Source: Streptomyces marispadix (GTDB lineage: Bacteria > Actinomycetota > Actinomycetes > Streptomycetales > Streptomycetaceae). Taken from it: a stretch of DNA of 64,000 nucleotides. Positions within the stretch are counted from its first letter, which is position 1; every line of letters begins with the position of its first letter. This document shows, piece by piece, positions 55,201 to 64,000 of the stretch. Where the stretch lies: assembly GCF_022524345.1 (NCBI RefSeq), contig NZ_JAKWJU010000002.1, forward strand, positions 6,500,001-6,564,000. Direction: 5' to 3'. A model generated the notes under the pieces. That model did not search any database and had not been told where the DNA came from. It was given only the letters and a program-made list of their open reading frames with translations. The position numbers and the translations under genes are program-made.

Positions 55201-58200
55201 CGGTGGAACCGGAGGCACTGCGGCAGTGGCTGGCCGAGCGCCTTCCCGCGTATCTCGTTCCCGCAGTGGTGACCGTGCTACCGGAGATGCCCCGCACGCC
55301 CAGCGGCAAGCTCGACCGTGAGGCCCTGCCGGTGCCGCGCCCGGTGCGGGGGCAGCAGACGGCCGGTGAGGACGCTACGCGGCGCGCGGCGACGGAGCCG
55401 ACGCCGGAATCGGGACGGGCACAAGAGCAGGTGCCGGAGCGGCCGTCCGAGCAGGAGCTTGCCCCGGAACCCGCCGAGCCAGCCGAGCCAGCCACCGCCG
55501 AGCCAGCCACCGCCGAGCCGGCTCCCGGCGAGTCCGCCGAACCCGAGGACACGCGGGCCTCGGTGGAGCCCGCGCGGGCGCCGCTACCGGCGGAGCGGCC
55601 CTCGCCCGAGTCGGCACAGCAAGCGGAACCGGAACCAGCACACGAACCGGACCGGCCGTCGGCCGCACATGCCCCGGAATCGGCACCGGCACCGGCGACA
55701 ACCCCTGCGACCGAAGCCGCCGCCCCCGACCCCGGTCCAGACCCAGCTCCAGACCCCGGACCGGCATACGAACCCGAACCCGAACCCGCCGCCTCCCGCG
55801 AGGACTTGGTCGCCGAAGCCTTCGCCTCCGTGCTGCGGCTGCCCCAAGTCGCCCCGGAGGACAGCTTCTTCGACCTCGGTGGCGACAGCATCGTCTCCAT
55901 CCAGCTCGTGAGCCAGTTGCGCAAGGCCGGCCTGGTGCTCACGCCGCAGGACGTCTTCGAGCACAAGACGGTTCGCGCACTCGCGGCGGTGGCACGTGAG
56001 ACCGGCCGGGCGTCGGGCGGCGAGAACGCCTCCGGCGTGGGCGAGGTACCGCTCATCCCGATCGTGCACTGGCTGCGTGAACTCGACGGTCCCGTCGACG
56101 GATTCCACCAGGCGGTGCTGCTCCAGGTGCCGGGCGGACTGCGTCAGGACGTGCTCACCAAGGCCGTACAGGCCCTCCTCGACCACCACGACGCCCTGCG
56201 GCTGCGGCTGGACACCGAGGGCAAGGACTGGCGTCTCGTGGTTCGCCCGCCCGGCTCGGTGGCCGCCGCCTCCTGCGTGCGCCGTATCGCCGTCTCACAG
56301 CCGGACGCCGATCTCGTCGACACCGTCGGCCGTGAAGCGGCCCGCGCGAAGTCGGAACTGGACGTGCGGGCAGGCACGATGGTGCGGGTCCTGTGGTTCG
56401 ACGCGGGCCCCGACACCCCTGGCCGTCTGATGTTCATGGGACACCACCTGTCCGTCGACGGGGTGTCCTGGCGCATCATCGTGCCCGACCTCTCCTCCGC
56501 CTACGAGGCGCTGGAGTCCGGCGGGCAGCCTCGACTTCAGCCCGTGGAGACGCCGTTGAGGCAGTGGGCGCAGGCGCTGTCCGCACAGGCGAAGGAGGAA
56601 CACCGCCTCGCCGAGCTTCCGTTGTGGACCGGCATCCTGGACACGCAAGGGCCGCAGCTCGCGAAGCGCCCGCTGGACCCGGCGCGTGACACCACGGCAA
56701 GCGCCCGGTCCCATGTGCTGACCTACGGCGCCGAGCGTGCCCGGCATCTGTTCACCACCATTCCCGCCGCGTTCCACTGCGAGATCAACGACGTGCTGCT
56801 GACCGCGCTCGCACTCGCGGTGCGGCGCTGCCTCGGCGACGAGACCGGCAGCGAGGGCGAGAGCCGAGTCCGGGGCGGCGGTGAGGTGCTGATCGACGTG
56901 GAGGGCCACGGACGCGAACCGGTCGTGCCGGGCGCCGACCTCTCCCGTACCGTCGGCTGGTTCACCAGCATGTACCCGGTGCGACTCGCGCCCGGCGACG
57001 CCGCGAGCAGCGGCGGCCAACAGCAGGCGTACGGACAGGAGTTGGGGCGTGCGCTGCGCCGTGTGAAGGAGCAGTTGCGCGCCATCCCGGACAAGGGCAT
57101 CGGCTTCGGGCTGCTGCGCTATCTGAATCCGGAGACGTCGCCCGCGCTCGTCACCGCTCCGCCACGGCACATCGGCTTCAACTACTTCGGGCGTTTCCTG
57201 CTGCCCGCCGCGTCCGGGGAGCGCGACTGGGCACCGGCGCCGGAGCTGGCGATGAGCGCCGGAGCGGACGCCGGTATGCCGCTGACGCATCCGCTGTCCA
57301 TCAACGCGCTGACACAGGACGCCGACGAAGGCACGGAACTGTCCGTGTCGTTCGTATGGCCCGAGGGCGTCGTCGACGACGAGACCGTAAGGGCCCTCGC
57401 CGACGCCTGGTTCGAGATCCTCGACTCGCTGGCCGAGTACGCGGCACAGCCCGGCGCCGGCGGACGCACGCCGTCGGACTTCCCGCTGGTCGGTCTCGAC
57501 CAGGACGAGATCGACGAACTGGAGGCGGCCCACCCGGACTTGGAGGAGGTCCTGCCGCTCTCGCCGCTTCAGCAGGGCATGCTCTACCACGTACTGCTCG
57601 GTTCCCTCGCCGAGACCGGCGACGACGGTCCGGACGGCGACGGCGGCGCGGAGGAGACCAGGAACAACCTCTACACGGTGCAGCTCGCCCTCGACCTGGA
57701 GGGCACGCTGAACGCGCGCCTCATGCGCAAGGCCGCACAGGAACTGCTGCGTCGGCACGGCAATCTGCGTGCCGCCTTCGTCCACGACGGAATGCGCCAG
57801 CCCGTGCAGGTCATCTGCGCCGACGCCGAACTCCCGTGGCGTGAGGCGGACTTGAGCGGCGCGATGATGGGGGAGCGGCTGGAGGAGACGGCGCGCCTGA
57901 TGATGCGTGCCGAGCGGGGCCGCCCCTTCGACCCGGCACGGCCGCCGATGGTCCGCATGATGCTGCTGACGACGGGCGAGAACAGCTACCGGCTGGTGCT
58001 GACCACACATCACATCCTGCTCGACGGATGGTCGCTGCCGGTGATCGTGCGGGAGCTGTTCGCCCTCTACCGGCAGGCCCTCGGCGGCTCCGGCGGCAGC
58101 GACGAGGACCTTCCGGCGATCACACCGTTCCGCGACTACCTCGCCTGGCTGGAGAACGTCGACACCGGCGAGGCGGAAGCCGCCTGGCGCGACGCCCTGT

Positions 58201-59879
58201 CGGGTCTGGCCACCACCACGAGGCTCGCCCCCGACGAGGGCGATCTCAGGCCGCTGCCCGCACAGCATGTGGCGGTCGAACTCACCGAGGAGACCACGAC
58301 GGCGCTGGTGGAGATGGCCCGCCGCCACGGGGTCACGCTCAACACCGTGCTCCAGGCGTGCTGGGGAGTGCTGCTGGGCCTGGAGACCGGCAGCGACGAC
58401 GTGGTCTTCGGCTCCGTGGTCTCCGGCCGCCCGGCCGAACTCCCGGGCGTGGAGACCATGGTGGGGCTGTTCATCAACACCGTGCCGACGAGGGTGCGGA
58501 CCGTTCCCGACGAGTCGATCGGCAGCCTGCTCGTGCGAGTCCAGCACGAGCAGACGCGGCTGATGCCGTACCACCACATCGGCCTCGGCGAGATCCGCGG
58601 CATCACGAACATGGGCGACATGTTCGACACCGTCATGGCGTTCGAGAACTACCCCATCGACGGCGTGCAGAGCGAACCGGCACCGGGGCTCACCCTGGCG
58701 GGCGCCAGCGGCGACGACGCACCGCACTATCCCCTCGGGCTGATCGTCTCCGCTCGCGGCGAGCGCCTGTTCCTGCGGTTCGACTACCGTCCGCATCTCC
58801 TGGAACGCGGCAGGGTGGAGGCCCTCTCCGCCCGCTTCGTGGAGCTGCTGACGACGGCGGCACACGAACCCGCGAGGAGCGTCGGCACCATCGCGTCCAC
58901 GGAGGGGCCCGGGGACGGGTCGATGGACGGGACAGTCAGCGGCCCGGCGGACGGATCGATGGAAGCGAAGGCGGACGCTGCCGCTCCCCAAGCCCCCGAT
59001 GACGCCGGGCAGTCGGAGACGGGCGGCATCAACGTGCTGCTGCCGCTGCGCGACTCGGGCAGCAGGCCGCCGCTTTTCTGCGTACACCCGGCAGCGGGAA
59101 TCGCCTGGTCGTACGCCGGGCTGACCACGCCGCTCGGCGCCGACCAGCCCGTCTACGGGCTCCAGGCACGCGGCCTGGGCGGTACGGACGTGCTGCCCGC
59201 GACCGTGGAGGAGATGGCGGCGGACTATCTGACGCATGTGCGCGAGGTCCAGCCGTCCGGCCCCTACCACCTGCTGGGGTGGTCGTTCGGCGGGCTGGTC
59301 GCCCACGAGATGGCCGTGCAGCTTCAGCGCAGCGGGGAGAGCGTAGGTCTGCTGTCGGTGCTCGACGCCTTCCCGCCGGGCCCCGGCGGCGCGGTAGCCG
59401 GCCGGCCGGAGGAGCCGCAGCCGGCGGACACGGCAGAAGCACCGGCCGACGGCGGTGTCGGCATGGTGCTGGGGCTCGTGCTGGAGTTCTTCGGCTACGA
59501 CCCTTCGGCGTGGGCCGGGGAGACGCTGACGTATCCGCGGTTCCTGGAGATCGCCCGCGACCGCACGGGGCTGCTGGCCACGTTCGACGAGTCGAGGATC
59601 GCCGCGATCTGCCGGATCTTCCTCAACAACGGCACGCTCTCCCGCGCACACCGGCCGGGCCGGTTCACCGGGAACATGCTGGTCTTCGCCGCGCGGGAGA
59701 CCGATCCCCAGCTCGCCGCCGAGCTGTGGCTGCCGCATCTGGACGGCGGCAAACCCGATGTGCGCACCGTCGACCACACCCACGGCGGCATGGGACGCCC
59801 CGACGCCCTCGGTGACATCGGCAAGGTGCTGCTGGAGCATCTGCGGGGCGACGCGACCACGCCGGGAGCCACACCGTGA
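52226..59879 (+). CDS. NRPS: C(degenerate)-A-PCP-E-C-TE, with apparent frameshift near its start
   Basis: ATG 52226 with GGGGAG upstream begins a condensation domain ([11 protein letters not shown]), but within 52283-52325 the coding frame shifts by one base and continues as [12 protein letters not shown] to 59879, about 2550 residues in all. Domains: C (to about 53660) with HPCVLDE in place of HHxxxDG, so the catalytic His is Pro; A (about 53770-55330; code about DVACSAVVY-K, unassigned); a Glu/Pro/Ala linker; PCP ([13 protein letters not shown]); epimerase ([27 protein letters not shown]); C with intact THHILLDGW; and thioesterase ([11 protein letters not shown], His in DHTHGGM). There is no carrier between the last C and the TE. 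The E domain predicts a D-residue. The frameshift may be a sequencing error or real. Confidence 0.88.
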
Positions 59880-59928
59880 GCACCAGCGTGGGACGGGCCG
59901 TAGCCGGAACGGGGAGAACGAGGGCCGC

Positions 59929-64000
<4,072 letters not shown>

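Overview
The window is chromosomal DNA from a high-GC actinomycete, most likely Streptomyces or a close relative. The signs are strong G/C bias in third codon positions, many GTG starts and GTGA/ATGA stop-start overlaps, an FMN-riboswitch rib operon that contains a ribM-type transporter, a MatB-type polysaccharide synthase and a large NRPS/PKS locus. No tRNA, rRNA, CRISPR array, insertion sequence or phage gene was recognised.

Positions 1-14400 hold housekeeping and envelope genes: a partial ABC exporter, a lipoprotein L,D-transpeptidase, a secreted alpha-amylase with operator-like sequence upstream, a fused FAD/Fe-S lactate-type dehydrogenase, a full-length ABC exporter half-transporter, a polysaccharide deacetylase/glycosyltransferase fusion with a small membrane partner, an MHS-type transporter and a methyltransferase. 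Positions 14400-19500 form an amino-acid catabolic unit: APC permease, Lrp/AsnC regulator, nitrilase-family amidase and flavin amino-acid monooxygenase/oxidase. Similarly spaced operator-like repeats lie before both of its transcription units. Positions 19500-23000 hold an F420-type oxidoreductase, a DUF5995 protein and an MFS permease.

Positions 23340-30240 hold the riboflavin operon (FMN riboswitch, ribD-ribE-ribM-ribBA-ribH), then hisE, hisG and a small PH-domain membrane protein. Positions 30580-38410 hold two coupled CNNM/CBS membrane proteins (the first with its ribosome-binding site buried in a hairpin), a TPR-AAA ATPase, a candidate small RNA, a P-loop kinase-like protein and a Tat-exported C39-like peptidase.

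From 38619 to the right edge runs a hybrid NRPS/PKS cluster, open at 64000: MbtH; a divergent KAS III-like protein; a free acyl carrier protein; an acyl-CoA dehydrogenase; an FkbH-type glyceryl transferase; an A-PCP protein; a ketosynthase with a decayed acyltransferase, apparently frameshifted from a PCP-C-C protein; an FkbK-type dehydrogenase; a C-A-PCP-E-C-TE synthetase with an apparent N-terminal frameshift; and a C-A(Thr)-PCP-C synthetase. FkbH, ACP, acyl-CoA dehydrogenase and FkbK-like dehydrogenase together are the known route from a glycolytic three-carbon acid to hydroxymalonyl-ACP. I infer that this C2 unit is used by the KS protein, whose own AT looks dead. Two condensation domains lack the catalytic histidine, and the thioesterase follows a C domain with no carrier between them, so simple colinear logic does not give the product. 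I did not recognise the cluster as a known pathway.
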